A stretch of DNA of 64,000 bases from DASQZK01 sp963771005 (lineage in GTDB: Bacteria; Bacteroidota; Bacteroidia; Bacteroidales; GCA-2748055): positions 62,001-126,000 of the forward strand of contig CAVYRO010000005.1 in the NCBI GenBank assembly GCA_963771005.1, in the 5' to 3' direction. Shown here piece after piece: positions 1 to 8,666 of the stretch; position 1 is the stretch's first letter; each line of letters starts with the position of its first letter. Under the pieces are notes generated by a model that did no database searches, was not told the origin of the DNA, and was given only the letters and a program-made list of their open reading frames with translations. Both the position numbers and the translations under genes were made by a program.

Positions 1-1
1 C

Positions 2-1144
2 GGCAAAAGGGCGAAAAGATACCTGCATTATACGGATCTCCTCGATTCCCCTGATATCGATGCCGTAATCATTGCCACCCCCGATCATTACCATGCAGAG
101 ATCGCCATCGCTGCTGCACAAAGAGGCAAGCACGTATATGTTGAAAAAGCAATGACCCGGACTATACCCGAAGCTTACCTTATCAGGGATGCCATTAAGA
201 AAAGCGGGATCGTTTTCCAGCTGGGCCACCAGGGAAGACAAACGGAAAGTTATCTCAAAGCCCGCGAGGCCATTAAAAAGGATGTCATTGGGAAGGTTAA
301 CCTCATCGAGGTGTGCACAAACCGGAATTCACCCAACGGCGCCTGGGTATATGATATAAACCCGAAGGGAAACCCGGAGACTATCGACTGGGAACAGTTC
401 CAGGCTCCCTGCGCGATCAAAAGACCTTTCAGCGCTGAACGTTTCTTCCGCTGGAGATGCTGGTGGGACTACGGTACAGGGCTTTCCGGCGATCTCCTCA
501 CCCATGAGTTCGACGCCATCAACCAGATCCTGGAGACCGGCATCCCCCGTTCGGTTGTTTCATCGGGCGGAATTTATTATTACAAGGATAAGAGCCTCGG
601 ACATTATGTGCATGAGGTACGGGACGTCCCGGATGTATGGCAGGTTGCCTATGAATATCCCGACCGCGAATTCACCCTCCTCTATTCTGCGAGCCTCGCC
701 AGCGACAAGGACCGCGGTAAGACGATCATGGGCCATGACGGATATATGGAACTGGGAAATAATCTTACCATCTATGCCGATCGAGAATCGACAAAATACA
801 AGGATAAGATCGATAGCAAAAAGATCAATCCCGAACTCCCGATTTTCACTTACATCCCGGGGCGCAACAATGTAGATGCGGTTGCCACTCCCACCGAGCA
901 GTATTTTGCCGGCAGGGGGCTCCTTTACACTTACCGGGATGGAAAACGCGTCGACACTACCCATCTTCACATAAAGGAATGGGTCGACTGTATCAGGGAT
1001 ACGATGGCGACAGGCAAACTTGTCAATCCGAGTTGCAACATCGACCGGGGATTTGAGGAAGCCATCACCGCTCACATGGCCACAACCGCCTACCGCGAAA
1101 ACAGGAAGGTTTACTGGGATGCGGAGAACGAGAAAGTGATCTGA
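2..1144 (+). CDS. Gfo/Idh/MocA family oxidoreductase, 5' end outside window
   Basis: NAD(P)-dependent sugar or inositol dehydrogenase-like protein. The reading frame is open from base 2, so the gene starts before the window. The visible N-terminal part reads DIDAVIIATPDHYH followed by GKHVYVEKA, the end of the Rossmann fold with the family's EKP motif altered to EKA. The C-terminal part (GLSGDLLTHEFDAIN) corresponds to the substrate-domain helix that carries the catalytic residues in this family. Bacteroidota have many such proteins, often exported, acting on sugars released from polysaccharides. The substrate cannot be read from the sequence. The gene stops with TGA at 1142-1144, followed by repeat DNA. 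Confidence 0.9.
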   Translation, partial: GKRAKRYLHYTDLLDSPDIDAVIIATPDHYHAEIAIAAAQRGKHVYVEKAMTRTIPEAYLIRDAIKKSGIVFQLGHQGRQTESYLKAREAIKKDVIGKVNLIEVCTNRNSPNGAWVYDINPKGNPETIDWEQFQAPCAIKRPFSAERFFRWRCWWDYGTGLSGDLLTHEFDAINQILETGIPRSVVSSGGIYYYKDKSLGHYVHEVRDVPDVWQVAYEYPDREFTLLYSASLASDKDRGKTIMGHDGYMELGNNLTIYADRESTKYKDKIDSKKINPELPIFTYIPGRNNVDAVATPTEQYFAGRGLLYTYRDGKRVDTTHLHIKEWVDCIRDTMATGKLVNPSCNIDRGFEEAITAHMATTAYRENRKVYWDAENEKVI

Positions 1145-1163
1145 TCAACGTTTTTCGGGAAGA

Positions 1164-1330
1164 ATTTGGTGATTTGGTGAAGTGGAAGAGGAACACGGAT
1201 GGTCACGGATTTTGACCGGTGATCACGGATTTGATTGTTTCAGTGGTTTCAGATGGTTTCAGGTGGTTTTACTCAATTCACCAAATCACCAAAACAATGA
1301 TTTTACGGCTATCTAACATACAGATAATCT
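1164..1330. repeat. Intergenic low-complexity repeat cluster
   Basis: After the oxidoreductase stop the DNA is made of short words found in most gaps of the left half: AATTTGGTGATTTGGTGAAG, GAGGAACACGGAT, a CACGGAT ladder, and TTTCAGNTGGTTTCAG. The gap 1145-2433 has no convincing gene. Short open frames in it are built from these repeats. Confidence 0.75.
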
Positions 1331-1602
1331 GTAGTGTTGATAACTTTTCATCAAAAAGTCAAAAAGGGGACGCTGAGATTTGGGGGGTGAATCCCATTAA
1401 GGGCGGTCGGCGTCGACGGTGGGGGTGGGATCCCAGTTGATACAAAGACGTATTACAAAGGACGAAGCCCGGACTATGCGGTTAAATGAAGGTATGACTT
1501 CACGAGGTTACAATAGGATGACTTTTAAATGCAAGGATTACCGAAATGTTGAAGGAAGCCGAACCGTCAGTTTCCCTTTTCCAGGACTACGTAAGAATCT
1601 CT

Positions 1603-1690
1603 TCAATCAACAACTCAACAAATCAGCAAATCAACAAATTCTTCCGGATCGGTGTTCCTCTTCCACTTCACTAAATCACCAAATAAGATG
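1603..1690. repeat. 8-bp ladder repeat (AATCACCA / AATCAACA type)
   Basis: Tandem 8-bp words (CAACAAAT, CACCAAAT) flank GGTGTTCCTCTTCCACTTC, the reverse complement of words at 1164-1200. It belongs to the dispersed family seen again at 1970-2215, 11720-12045, 25255-25335, 27775-27905 and 30849-31145. Confidence 0.7.
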
Positions 1691-1718
1691 ATGCCTTACA
1701 ATTTATAGTCTTGATTTT

Positions 1719-1798
1719 TTGTAATGCGATACAATTTTTTATCAAATTTATTGTATTGGGATACAATTTATTATGAAATTTATTGTAATGCAATACAA
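1719..1798. repeat. Three 16-bp palindromes at exact 32-bp spacing
   Basis: Copies start at 1719, 1751 and 1783. Each is TTGTA-N6-TACAA (TTGTAATGCGATACAA, TTGTATTGGGATACAA, TTGTAATGCAATACAA). They are separated by 16-bp AT-rich spacers, so the period is 32 bp, about three helical turns. The same structure occurs at 42168-42247. It could be an operator array for a dimeric regulator or part of a small mobile repeat. No gene is adjacent. Confidence 0.8.
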
Positions 1799-1850
1799 TT
1801 TTTATTGAAATTATTGCGAAGAAGAAGAATAATCGCGGGTTTAATTGTTT

Positions 1851-2215
1851 GAAATGGTTTGAGATGGTTTGAGATGGTTTGAGGTGGTTTGAAGTGGTTT
1901 GAAATGGTTTGATATGGTTTGATATGGTTTGAAATGGTTTGAAATGGTTTCGGCGGTTTGAACTCCATTCAACAAATCAACAAATCAACAAATCAACAAA
2001 TTCTTAGGGGGGAGTTTCACCACAGATTTCACAGATTATCACAGAAAAGGGTTGTTTGTTGTTTGAAATGGTTTGATATGGTTTGATATGGTTTGATATG
2101 GTTTGAAGTGGTTTCGATCCCATTCAACAAATCAACAAATCACCAAATCAACAAATTCTTCTGGATCCGTGTTCCTCTTCCACTTCACCAAATCACCAAA
2201 TCACCAAATTCTTCA
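1851..2215. repeat. Tandem 10-bp GANRTGGTTT repeats plus 8-bp ladder
   Basis: Ten consecutive 10-bp units ending in TGGTTT fill 1851-1950, and a second run lies at about 2061-2114. Between and after them are 8-bp CAAATCAA ladders (1970-2000, 2125-2215) and the word CACAGATTTCACAGATT at 2022-2040. The open frame on the minus strand here only encodes repeats of SNHFKPFQTI type and is not a gene. Confidence 0.85.
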
Positions 2216-2391
2216 TTCCTGAAATGCACATTCCCAAATATCTGAATACATATCTAAGTTGCCTGTAAACAGAGGTTTATAGTATTATTTGAAAATTTAA
2301 TATTATTTTTACCTTGTTTTGCCTTCCGGCCGGAAAACAATATAGGGATTCACCGGGTTTACAAGTAAAGACGCCCCGTTTTATCCCTTTT

Positions 2392-2399
2392 TACCTTTG
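2392..2399 (+). promoter_or_regulatory. Candidate Bacteroidota -7 box (TACCTTTG)
   Basis: TACCTTTG matches the Bacteroidota -7 consensus TAnnTTTG and lies 35 bp before the chosen ATG at 2434. No clear TTTG -33 element stands at the expected distance upstream, so this is only a candidate. Confidence 0.4.
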
Positions 2400-2433
2400 C
2401 TTCTTTTGCCAGTTACCAACTAACGCGATTCAT

Positions 2434-3738
2434 ATGAAAAAAACCTTTACCCTGTTCTTCCTGTTAGCAGGACTCCAGTTACACGCTCAATGGCAAACCT
2501 TTACAACAGCAAATGTTCCGGAATTAAAATCGGACGATATCCGGAGTGTGGTAGTGAGTCCCGATGATAATAACAAATGGTTTGGAACCGCAAACGGCCT
2601 CACGAGATTTGATGGCAATACGTGGATCACATACACCCGGTCATCGGATGATATAGCCGGGGATGAGGTGAACGATATAAATTATGATAAAACGGATTTT
2701 GGCCCCGAGTTATGGCTTTCCACACGGAACGGGGCAACAGTCCTGTCCATTGAGGTTGACGGCATCTCCTCCGCCACACCTTACCGCACCGGCAATACGG
2801 GAATTGCTTCCGACACTGTATATTCAAATGGGATCAGTGCGGCTGGAACCAAGATCTTCGGTACGGGAAGAGGTGTCAGCACTTTTGCAAATTCGGAATG
2901 GATGAACATTACCGGAACCGACAGCACCAACCTTGCCAAACACCCGGTCAAATCCATCGGCACTTCATCCGATGGTTATTCTTACCTGGGTTCCACGGGA
3001 AGCGGCATCTATCAGTACGAGGACGGGGTTGACGGACTTTCCCTGGTAACGATCTATGAGATCCCATGGAGCAATGTTCCTTCGGAAAACATCCTGTCTG
3101 TTTACGTCGACAGCGACGGAAACCAATGGTATGGATCTGACGCAGGTGTTAAGTTCCACCAGGGTATTCTCGCCAAAGAGGGATGGGACGTCGCCTATTA
3201 TACCACCGAAAACGGGCTTCCCGACAGTACCGTTAACGCCATCATTCAGGACAGCCGCGGCAATATGTGGTTCGGGACCAATAACGGGCTGGCACTGCGG
3301 CAGGGTGATCAATGGAAAATCTTTACCACGGATGACGGATTATCCGGCAATACGATCCGTGATATAGCCGAAGACAACAGCCATGTTATCTGGGTAGCTA
3401 CCGACAACGGGATCTCAAAATACACCCCCGACTGGGTAGGCATTCAACATTCCCTCTCCCCTGCATCCTTCCGTCTGACCGTCCACCCCAATCCCGCCCG
3501 TGACGGGGTATGGATCAAATATATCCTTCCCAACGGAGGCCCGACACGTGTAGCTGTTTTTGATCTCTCCGGACGGATGATCAAACAATTGCAATATGGT
3601 TTCAATGTCGCCGGTGAACATGAAATTTTCTGGAATACTGCCGGCGAGAATGGTGATTATGCTGATGCCGGAATATATGTCGTTCGTATTCAATCTAATA
3701 ACCTGAGTACAACGCAAAAAATGATCATCCTGCGGTAG
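2434..3738 (+). CDS. T9SS-sorted two-component-regulator propeller protein
   Basis: Secreted or cell-surface protein of 434 residues. The chosen ATG begins MKKTFTLFFLLAGLQLHAQ, a signal peptide; the frame opens 40 codons earlier but without a signal. The body contains beta-propeller blades of the Reg_prop type (WFGTANGLTRFDG, WYGSDAGVKF, WFGTNNGLALR, WVATDNGISKY). The last 90 residues form a T9SS type A sorting domain, with the HPNPARDG start, the VAVFDLSGRMI middle and the GIYVVRIQ end. This domain directs export by the Por system and is then removed. The binding target is unknown. The next gene starts 37 bp downstream. Confidence 0.88.
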   Translation: MKKTFTLFFLLAGLQLHAQWQTFTTANVPELKSDDIRSVVVSPDDNNKWFGTANGLTRFDGNTWITYTRSSDDIAGDEVNDINYDKTDFGPELWLSTRNGATVLSIEVDGISSATPYRTGNTGIASDTVYSNGISAAGTKIFGTGRGVSTFANSEWMNITGTDSTNLAKHPVKSIGTSSDGYSYLGSTGSGIYQYEDGVDGLSLVTIYEIPWSNVPSENILSVYVDSDGNQWYGSDAGVKFHQGILAKEGWDVAYYTTENGLPDSTVNAIIQDSRGNMWFGTNNGLALRQGDQWKIFTTDDGLSGNTIRDIAEDNSHVIWVATDNGISKYTPDWVGIQHSLSPASFRLTVHPNPARDGVWIKYILPNGGPTRVAVFDLSGRMIKQLQYGFNVAGEHEIFWNTAGENGDYADAGIYVVRIQSNNLSTTQKMIILR

Positions 3739-3775
3739 GGCTATCCCTGTGGTTCAAGTCAAATCAAACATATAC

Positions 3776-4354
3776 ATGAAAAAACTTCTCATTTTCACTT
3801 TCCTGTTATTGCCTTTGATTCCGCTTAGCGCCCAGAACGCGGACGATCATACCGCCCTTATCCTTATCGATATCCAGGAATATTACTTTGACAAGGATAA
3901 ACTTCCGCTCACCGGCAACGAAGAGGCATCCGCAAAAGCAGCGGAGATCCTGCGATATTTCAGGAATCATCACCTTACAATCGTTCATGTGCGACATAAG
4001 GGCGGAGGAGAATTTCATCCCAATGTGAGGCCTGAGGAGGGAGAAAAAGTAATAGAAAAACACGAAGTAAATGCCTTTCTGGACACGGATCTCCTCGATT
4101 TTCTGCGGGAAAAAGGAATTACGAAACTGGTCCTGGCCGGGATGCAGACGCATATGTGCCTGGAGGCGGCAACACGTGCCGGATCCGATTACGGATTCAA
4201 ATGTACGGTGATAGGTAACGCATGTGCCACCCGGGACCTTAAATACGGCGATAAAATTGTAAAAGCCGTGGATGTGCACAATTCCACCCTCGCGACACTT
4301 CAGACCTATGCGACTGTCAGGACTGCGGAAGAATTTCTTTCTGACGCTAAATAA
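3776..4354 (+). CDS. Secreted isochorismatase-family cysteine hydrolase
   Basis: A 192-residue alpha/beta hydrolase of the isochorismatase/nicotinamidase family. The first 20 residues (MKKLLIFTF ... LSAQ) are a signal peptide, so the enzyme is probably periplasmic, which is unusual for the family. The catalytic triad is visible: Asp32 in LIDIQ, Lys95 in EKHEVNAF and Cys128 in GMQTHMC. Length fits the family. The reading frame extends 9 codons upstream, but the internal ATG gives the proper signal peptide. The substrate is not predictable; simple amides are typical. It may share a transcript with the preceding propeller gene. Confidence 0.88.
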   Translation: MKKLLIFTFLLLPLIPLSAQNADDHTALILIDIQEYYFDKDKLPLTGNEEASAKAAEILRYFRNHHLTIVHVRHKGGGEFHPNVRPEEGEKVIEKHEVNAFLDTDLLDFLREKGITKLVLAGMQTHMCLEAATRAGSDYGFKCTVIGNACATRDLKYGDKIVKAVDVHNSTLATLQTYATVRTAEEFLSDAK

Positions 4355-4552
4355 TTACCTGCCGGAAGACCTTTTGGGAATTGCCGGTGATCTTTACACA
4401 GGGTAATACGGAGTAATCATAGTTGAGCAGGCAGGTCCTATGCGATTCGTACTTTACCAACCCCTGTCATGTTCATGGTATGGCCTTTTTATTAAAAATT
4501 GCGAAATATTTCCGGATTTTTATAATTTGCCTGTACAAAATATCCATGCACC

Positions 4553-4939
4553 ATGGGAACAATCGAACCTGATAAATTCAAAGGAAAAAAAATACTCGTA
4601 GTTGAAGATGACGTTATCAGTACCGAATTTCTTAAAGAGGTACTCACAACTCTCCATATGAGTATTTTAAACACCTCTTCCGGCGAAGAGGCAGTGAAAA
4701 TCTGTTCCGCCGACGCTTCCATCGACCTTGTCCTGATGGACATCCGCCTCGTCGGGATGGACGGCTATGAAGCCACAAAAAAGATCAAAAATATAAGACC
4801 CGAACTTCCTGTAATCGCACAAACGGCATACGCACTGCAGGGTGACAGGGAGAAAGCGATCCTTGCCGGATGTGACGATTATATCCCTAAACCCATCCGG
4901 ATATCATCCCTCATGGAGATCTTCCGCCGGATTTTATAA
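4553..4939 (+). CDS. Stand-alone response regulator receiver domain
   Basis: A 128-residue single receiver domain with no output domain. The acidic pocket is Glu18/Asp19/Asp20 (VVEDD), the phospho-acceptor is Asp63 (LMDIR), the switch residue is Thr91 (AQTAY) and the conserved Lys is Lys113 (PKPI). It closely resembles the C-terminal receiver of the hybrid kinase at 31146-33086, which suggests a CheY-like diffusible shuttle in a phosphorelay. No kinase lies beside it, so it is an orphan regulator. An open frame on the opposite strand is its shadow. Confidence 0.9.
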   Translation: MGTIEPDKFKGKKILVVEDDVISTEFLKEVLTTLHMSILNTSSGEEAVKICSADASIDLVLMDIRLVGMDGYEATKKIKNIRPELPVIAQTAYALQGDREKAILAGCDDYIPKPIRISSLMEIFRRIL

Positions 4940-5020
4940 CCTCCAAAAGATTCATATTTTTATTTAGAATCAATGAAAATAAACCCTAAATTTGTTTTCA
5001 ATTTCCTAAAAACCAAAAAA

Positions 5021-6007
5021 ATGAAATTTGTATCCATTGCCATCATTCTCCCGGCTGTCGTTTTTGCGGCTTCAACTTCATGTTCGCACGCCCGTTCGGG
5101 CGAACGCAACGAATCATCCGTCCGGCAACCAAAAATCACTCATATTATGGGAACAGCGTCAGTATTGGGAGAAGGAAGCGTTTGGGATTACAGGAAAAAA
5201 GTTCTTTACTGGATCGATATCGAAAAAAACACACTCTTTGAGTACGATCCGGCTGATGAGTCAAGCAAGTCCTACGACGTAAAGCAAAAGATAGGTACCA
5301 TTGTGCCGGAAACGGATAATTCGGTCATCGTTGCACTTCAGGACGGTGTTTACCGGCTTGACCTGCTCTCGGGCAATCTCTCCTTCATCGGAAGGCCCAA
5401 AAGCCTGAAAACCGGCGAACGTTTTAATGATGGCAAATGTGATCCCCAGGGACGGTTCTGGGTCGGAAGCATGAGCACCACGGGTAAAAGCAAAGGGTCC
5501 TACCTTTATAAAATGGATCCTGCAGGCACTTTTACGGAAATGATTGATTCGGTATCCATCTCCAATGGCATCATCTGGTCGCCCGACGGTTCGAAGATGT
5601 ATTATACCGACACACCCACCGGCAAGGTAATGGCCTTTGATTTCGACGGCAAATCGGGAACCATCTCAAATCCGCGGATCGCGGTAACGGTAAACGACAC
5701 ATTAGGGCATCCTGACGGAATGACGATCGACGCAGCCGGCAAGCTATGGGTTGCCATGTGGGGAGGAAGTGCCGTATGCCGTTTCGACCCTGATGGCGGT
5801 AAATTACTCGACAGGATCATGGTACCGGCAAAAAATGTTACCTCATGTGCCTTCGGAGGACCTGACCTGGATATGCTCTACATCACCACCGCAAGCACGG
5901 GCATGAAGAAGGAGGAATTACAGAAATATCCGGGGGCCGGCGGGTTATATAGGATCCAACCCGGCGTGAAGGGAATAAAGGCAAATTATTTCAAACCGGA
6001 AAAATAA
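5021..6007 (+). CDS. SMP-30/gluconolactonase/LRE family lipoprotein
   Basis: A six-bladed beta-propeller of 328 residues related to gluconolactonase and SMP-30. It probably hydrolyses a sugar lactone in the periplasm. The chosen ATG follows an A-rich stretch typical of Bacteroidota translation starts and gives a signal peptide ending AASTSC, a likely lipobox. An ATG 16 codons upstream (4973) is possible. Family metal-site motifs are present: GEGSVWD near the N-terminus, SNGIIWSPDG in the middle and HPDGMTID further on. GERFNDGKCDPQGRFWVG is the family signature. It could act with the oxidoreductase at the window start on aldonolactones; that link is inference. Confidence 0.87.
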   Translation: MKFVSIAIILPAVVFAASTSCSHARSGERNESSVRQPKITHIMGTASVLGEGSVWDYRKKVLYWIDIEKNTLFEYDPADESSKSYDVKQKIGTIVPETDNSVIVALQDGVYRLDLLSGNLSFIGRPKSLKTGERFNDGKCDPQGRFWVGSMSTTGKSKGSYLYKMDPAGTFTEMIDSVSISNGIIWSPDGSKMYYTDTPTGKVMAFDFDGKSGTISNPRIAVTVNDTLGHPDGMTIDAAGKLWVAMWGGSAVCRFDPDGGKLLDRIMVPAKNVTSCAFGGPDLDMLYITTASTGMKKEELQKYPGAGGLYRIQPGVKGIKANYFKPEK

Positions 6008-6238
6008 ACGTTCTGATATCCGGGTCGGCAGGTAACAGACCCGTTCTCAGATCTGCCGCGGCCGGTTATCCCTGTCTTCAGCGGGTCACCAGGATCAAAG
6101 GGACTTCATCATCCGGTTTCGTCATATAAACTTAAATCTAATGAGTGTGTTCTATACTTTATCTGAGATGCGGGCCTGCATTCAAGGGGTAAATCCGGCC
6201 TTTCTTTGTAAAACCAACTAAAAGGAAAAGAAAATTAT

Positions 6239-7189
6239 ATGATCAAAATCGCTTTCCTCGATGCTAAAACAATTGGTGAAGTGGCCAATTTCAAGGTTCT
6301 TGAAAAACAGGGTGAACTTAAAATTTATGAACTCACCCGTCCTGAAGAGGTTGTTGAAAGATGCCTCGACAGGGATGTTATCATCACCAATAAGGTCATC
6401 ATCGACAAAGGTGTAATGGAACAGCTCCCGAAACTGAAACTTATCTGTGTCTCGGCAACCGGCACGAACAATATCGATTTGCTCTTTGCCGCTCAAAAAG
6501 GAATTACGGTGGCCAATGTGGCAGGCTACAGCACCGAATCGGTCGCACAGCTTACTTTTACCATGCTTCTTTACCTCATCAACCGGCCTTATTACTATGA
6601 TGCCTATGTTAAATCAGGGGCCTATTCCAAGAGTGAGCTTTTCACACACTTCGGGCATCCATTCTGGGAGCTGAATGGCAAGAGAATGGGGATCATCGGT
6701 CTTGGTACCATTGGACGGCGGGTTGCCCAGATCTCACAGGCTTTCGGCATGGAGGTGGTATTCTACTCCACCACCGGGCGCAACAACAATATCAACTACA
6801 AGCGGTTCGACCTGGATACCCTTCTCGCCACCTCCGATGTAATATCTATCCATGCCCCTCTCACGGAACAGACCCGGGGTCTGATCAATTATGATAAAAT
6901 GAAACTTATGCGACCCTGCGCCATCCTTCTGAATACCGGCAGAGGCGGCATCATCAATGAACAGGACCTGGCCCGGGCCCTCGATGCCAATATTATTGGC
7001 GGAGCCGGCATCGATGTACTGGAAAAGGAACCCATGGCGGTGGGTCATCCCCTTCTCAAAATTGCAGAAAAGGAAAAACTCATCCTCACGCCCCACATCG
7101 CATGGACGAGCATCGAAGCCCGCCAGCGGCTTATCGACAGGCTGGCCAGGAATATCCATGAGTTTAAACAGAAGAATAGCGTAGATTGA
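6239..7189 (+). CDS. D-2-hydroxyacid dehydrogenase (glycerate dehydrogenase-like)
   Basis: A cytoplasmic NAD(H)-dependent enzyme of 316 residues that interconverts D-2-hydroxyacids and 2-oxoacids. The Rossmann motif GIIGLGTIGRR is near residue 147. The catalytic set is Arg235 (NTGRGG), Glu264 (DVLEKEP) and His286 (LTPHIAW). Length and order match the hydroxypyruvate/glycerate dehydrogenase branch, but 2-ketogluconate reductase cannot be excluded. It starts at ATG 6239 after the AT-rich leader AACTAAAAGGAAAAGAAAATTAT. The next gene begins 53 bp after its stop, so co-transcription is likely. Confidence 0.92.
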   Translation: MIKIAFLDAKTIGEVANFKVLEKQGELKIYELTRPEEVVERCLDRDVIITNKVIIDKGVMEQLPKLKLICVSATGTNNIDLLFAAQKGITVANVAGYSTESVAQLTFTMLLYLINRPYYYDAYVKSGAYSKSELFTHFGHPFWELNGKRMGIIGLGTIGRRVAQISQAFGMEVVFYSTTGRNNNINYKRFDLDTLLATSDVISIHAPLTEQTRGLINYDKMKLMRPCAILLNTGRGGIINEQDLARALDANIIGGAGIDVLEKEPMAVGHPLLKIAEKEKLILTPHIAWTSIEARQRLIDRLARNIHEFKQKNSVD

Positions 7190-7242
7190 GGAGGATCGAA
7201 ATTATTGCTTATTTTTGGTTGAACTTAACCAACCAAAAAATC

Positions 7243-8643
7243 ATGTACCGCATCGTTATCATTCTGGGCATTCTTATGTCTTCCGCCCATATCTACGCCG
7301 ATGATTACATTATAGTACCCGGTGAAAACCCCGTAACTTTACCGGGAGAATATCCTTTTTCCCGTATCGATTCGGTTCTCGCCCTCCTGGAACCAGGCGA
7401 CACCCTGTTTTTCAGGCAGGGTGAATATAAGGTCGTATCCTCACTCCGGCCTGTAAAATCGGGTACAGCTGAAAAGCCAATCGTCATAACTGTATTCCCC
7501 GGAGAAAGAGCGGTCTTCAACGGCGCCGGCTTAACGACAGGCGGAAATAACGGCAGGCCCGTCCCGAGGGGAAGAACGGGCATCATCACTCTTTCGGGCG
7601 TGAGTCATATCAAGCTGACCGGACTCGAGGTGATAAATTCCCATAACATCGGCATAGCCGTCACCGATACGACTACCACCTGGATCGAACTGAACGGGTG
7701 TAAATCCCATGGTTCATATAACTCGGGCATCGGTCTGTGGTATTGCAGGAATGTCAAAGTCCTGAACTGTGAAGTAACGGGAGCTAACGACCAGGAATAC
7801 CGGACCGTTCAGCCATTGCGCCATGAAGGTCCGCACGAGGCGGTTACCGTGGCCGGTGCGAGGTATTTCGAGATCGCTTATAACCAGGTTCATGATTGTG
7901 CCAAGGAGGGGATCGATTGCAAGGAGGTAAGTGCACACGGAGTTATTCACCATAATTTTGTCCATGATCTCCCAAGGCAGGGTATTTATGCCGATAGCTG
8001 GTTCGGGCTGCTCGAAGATGTAGAGATCCGTTCCAACGTAGTTTTCGGATGCGAATGGGGGATTGCAATATCTTCTGAGGGAAGGGATTCCCACATGCGG
8101 AACATCCGGATCCATCATAACCTTATCTTTGAAAACAGGGCTTCCGGCATCTTCTTCGGCGTATGGGGGAACAATGAACACCGTGAGGACATCCTCGTCT
8201 ACAATAACACCGTTTTGCGTAACGGCAGCCCGGCTCACTGGGCAGGAAAAACGGGGGGCATCGATATAAGATCGGAAAATCTTACCCATGTAAGGGTATT
8301 CAACAACATCTGCAGCGGGAACTGGGCCTTTGAGATCGCTACCTTCAGTCCTGCCGGGGAGGTCGCGGCGACGTTACAATCCAAAGACATTGTGATCTCG
8401 AACAATCTCATCGAAAAACATCCGGATGTGGACGAAGAACCCGGGGAATTCAACCAGGTCTGGTCCTGGAACGGAATTGCACCGGTATATGGTGTTCCTG
8501 CCTTTACCGATGCGCCTCATTTTGATTTCAGCCTGCGAAAACACTCACCGGCCTGGAAAGGGTACATTACTCCCCCGGGAACACAAGCCTCAGATTTTAT
8601 TGGGGCTATGGGCAGGAAAAACGAATTTGACCCATTCTTATGA
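7243..8643 (+). CDS. Secreted right-handed parallel beta-helix protein
   Basis: A 466-residue exported protein. The signal peptide is MYRIVIILGILMSSAHIYA. The frame opens 19 codons earlier, but that segment does not look like a signal and follows no good leader. The body contains many beta-helix coils rich in N-x-[IV] and GI motifs (IHHNFVHDLPRQGIYAD, IHHNLIFENRASGIFFG, VFNNICSGN), as in NosD-like and polysaccharide lyase-like folds. A pectate-lyase type activity is possible, but no catalytic residues can be assigned. It overlaps the next gene's first possible ATG by 4 bp (ATGA), so it is translationally linked to the GH97 enzyme. Confidence 0.85.
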   Translation: MYRIVIILGILMSSAHIYADDYIIVPGENPVTLPGEYPFSRIDSVLALLEPGDTLFFRQGEYKVVSSLRPVKSGTAEKPIVITVFPGERAVFNGAGLTTGGNNGRPVPRGRTGIITLSGVSHIKLTGLEVINSHNIGIAVTDTTTTWIELNGCKSHGSYNSGIGLWYCRNVKVLNCEVTGANDQEYRTVQPLRHEGPHEAVTVAGARYFEIAYNQVHDCAKEGIDCKEVSAHGVIHHNFVHDLPRQGIYADSWFGLLEDVEIRSNVVFGCEWGIAISSEGRDSHMRNIRIHHNLIFENRASGIFFGVWGNNEHREDILVYNNTVLRNGSPAHWAGKTGGIDIRSENLTHVRVFNNICSGNWAFEIATFSPAGEVAATLQSKDIVISNNLIEKHPDVDEEPGEFNQVWSWNGIAPVYGVPAFTDAPHFDFSLRKHSPAWKGYITPPGTQASDFIGAMGRKNEFDPFL

Positions 8644-8666
8644 AAACTAAAAATAAATCTTCTTCA

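Noticed and set aside
1719..1798. Possible CRISPR array (regular 32-bp repeats)
   Set aside because: Spacers are AT-rich and alike, only three units, repeats are 16 bp palindromes, and no cas genes are present.
1219..1968. Short open frames in the first intergenic gap
   Set aside because: They consist of translated 8-bp and 10-bp repeats with no start signals or conserved residues.
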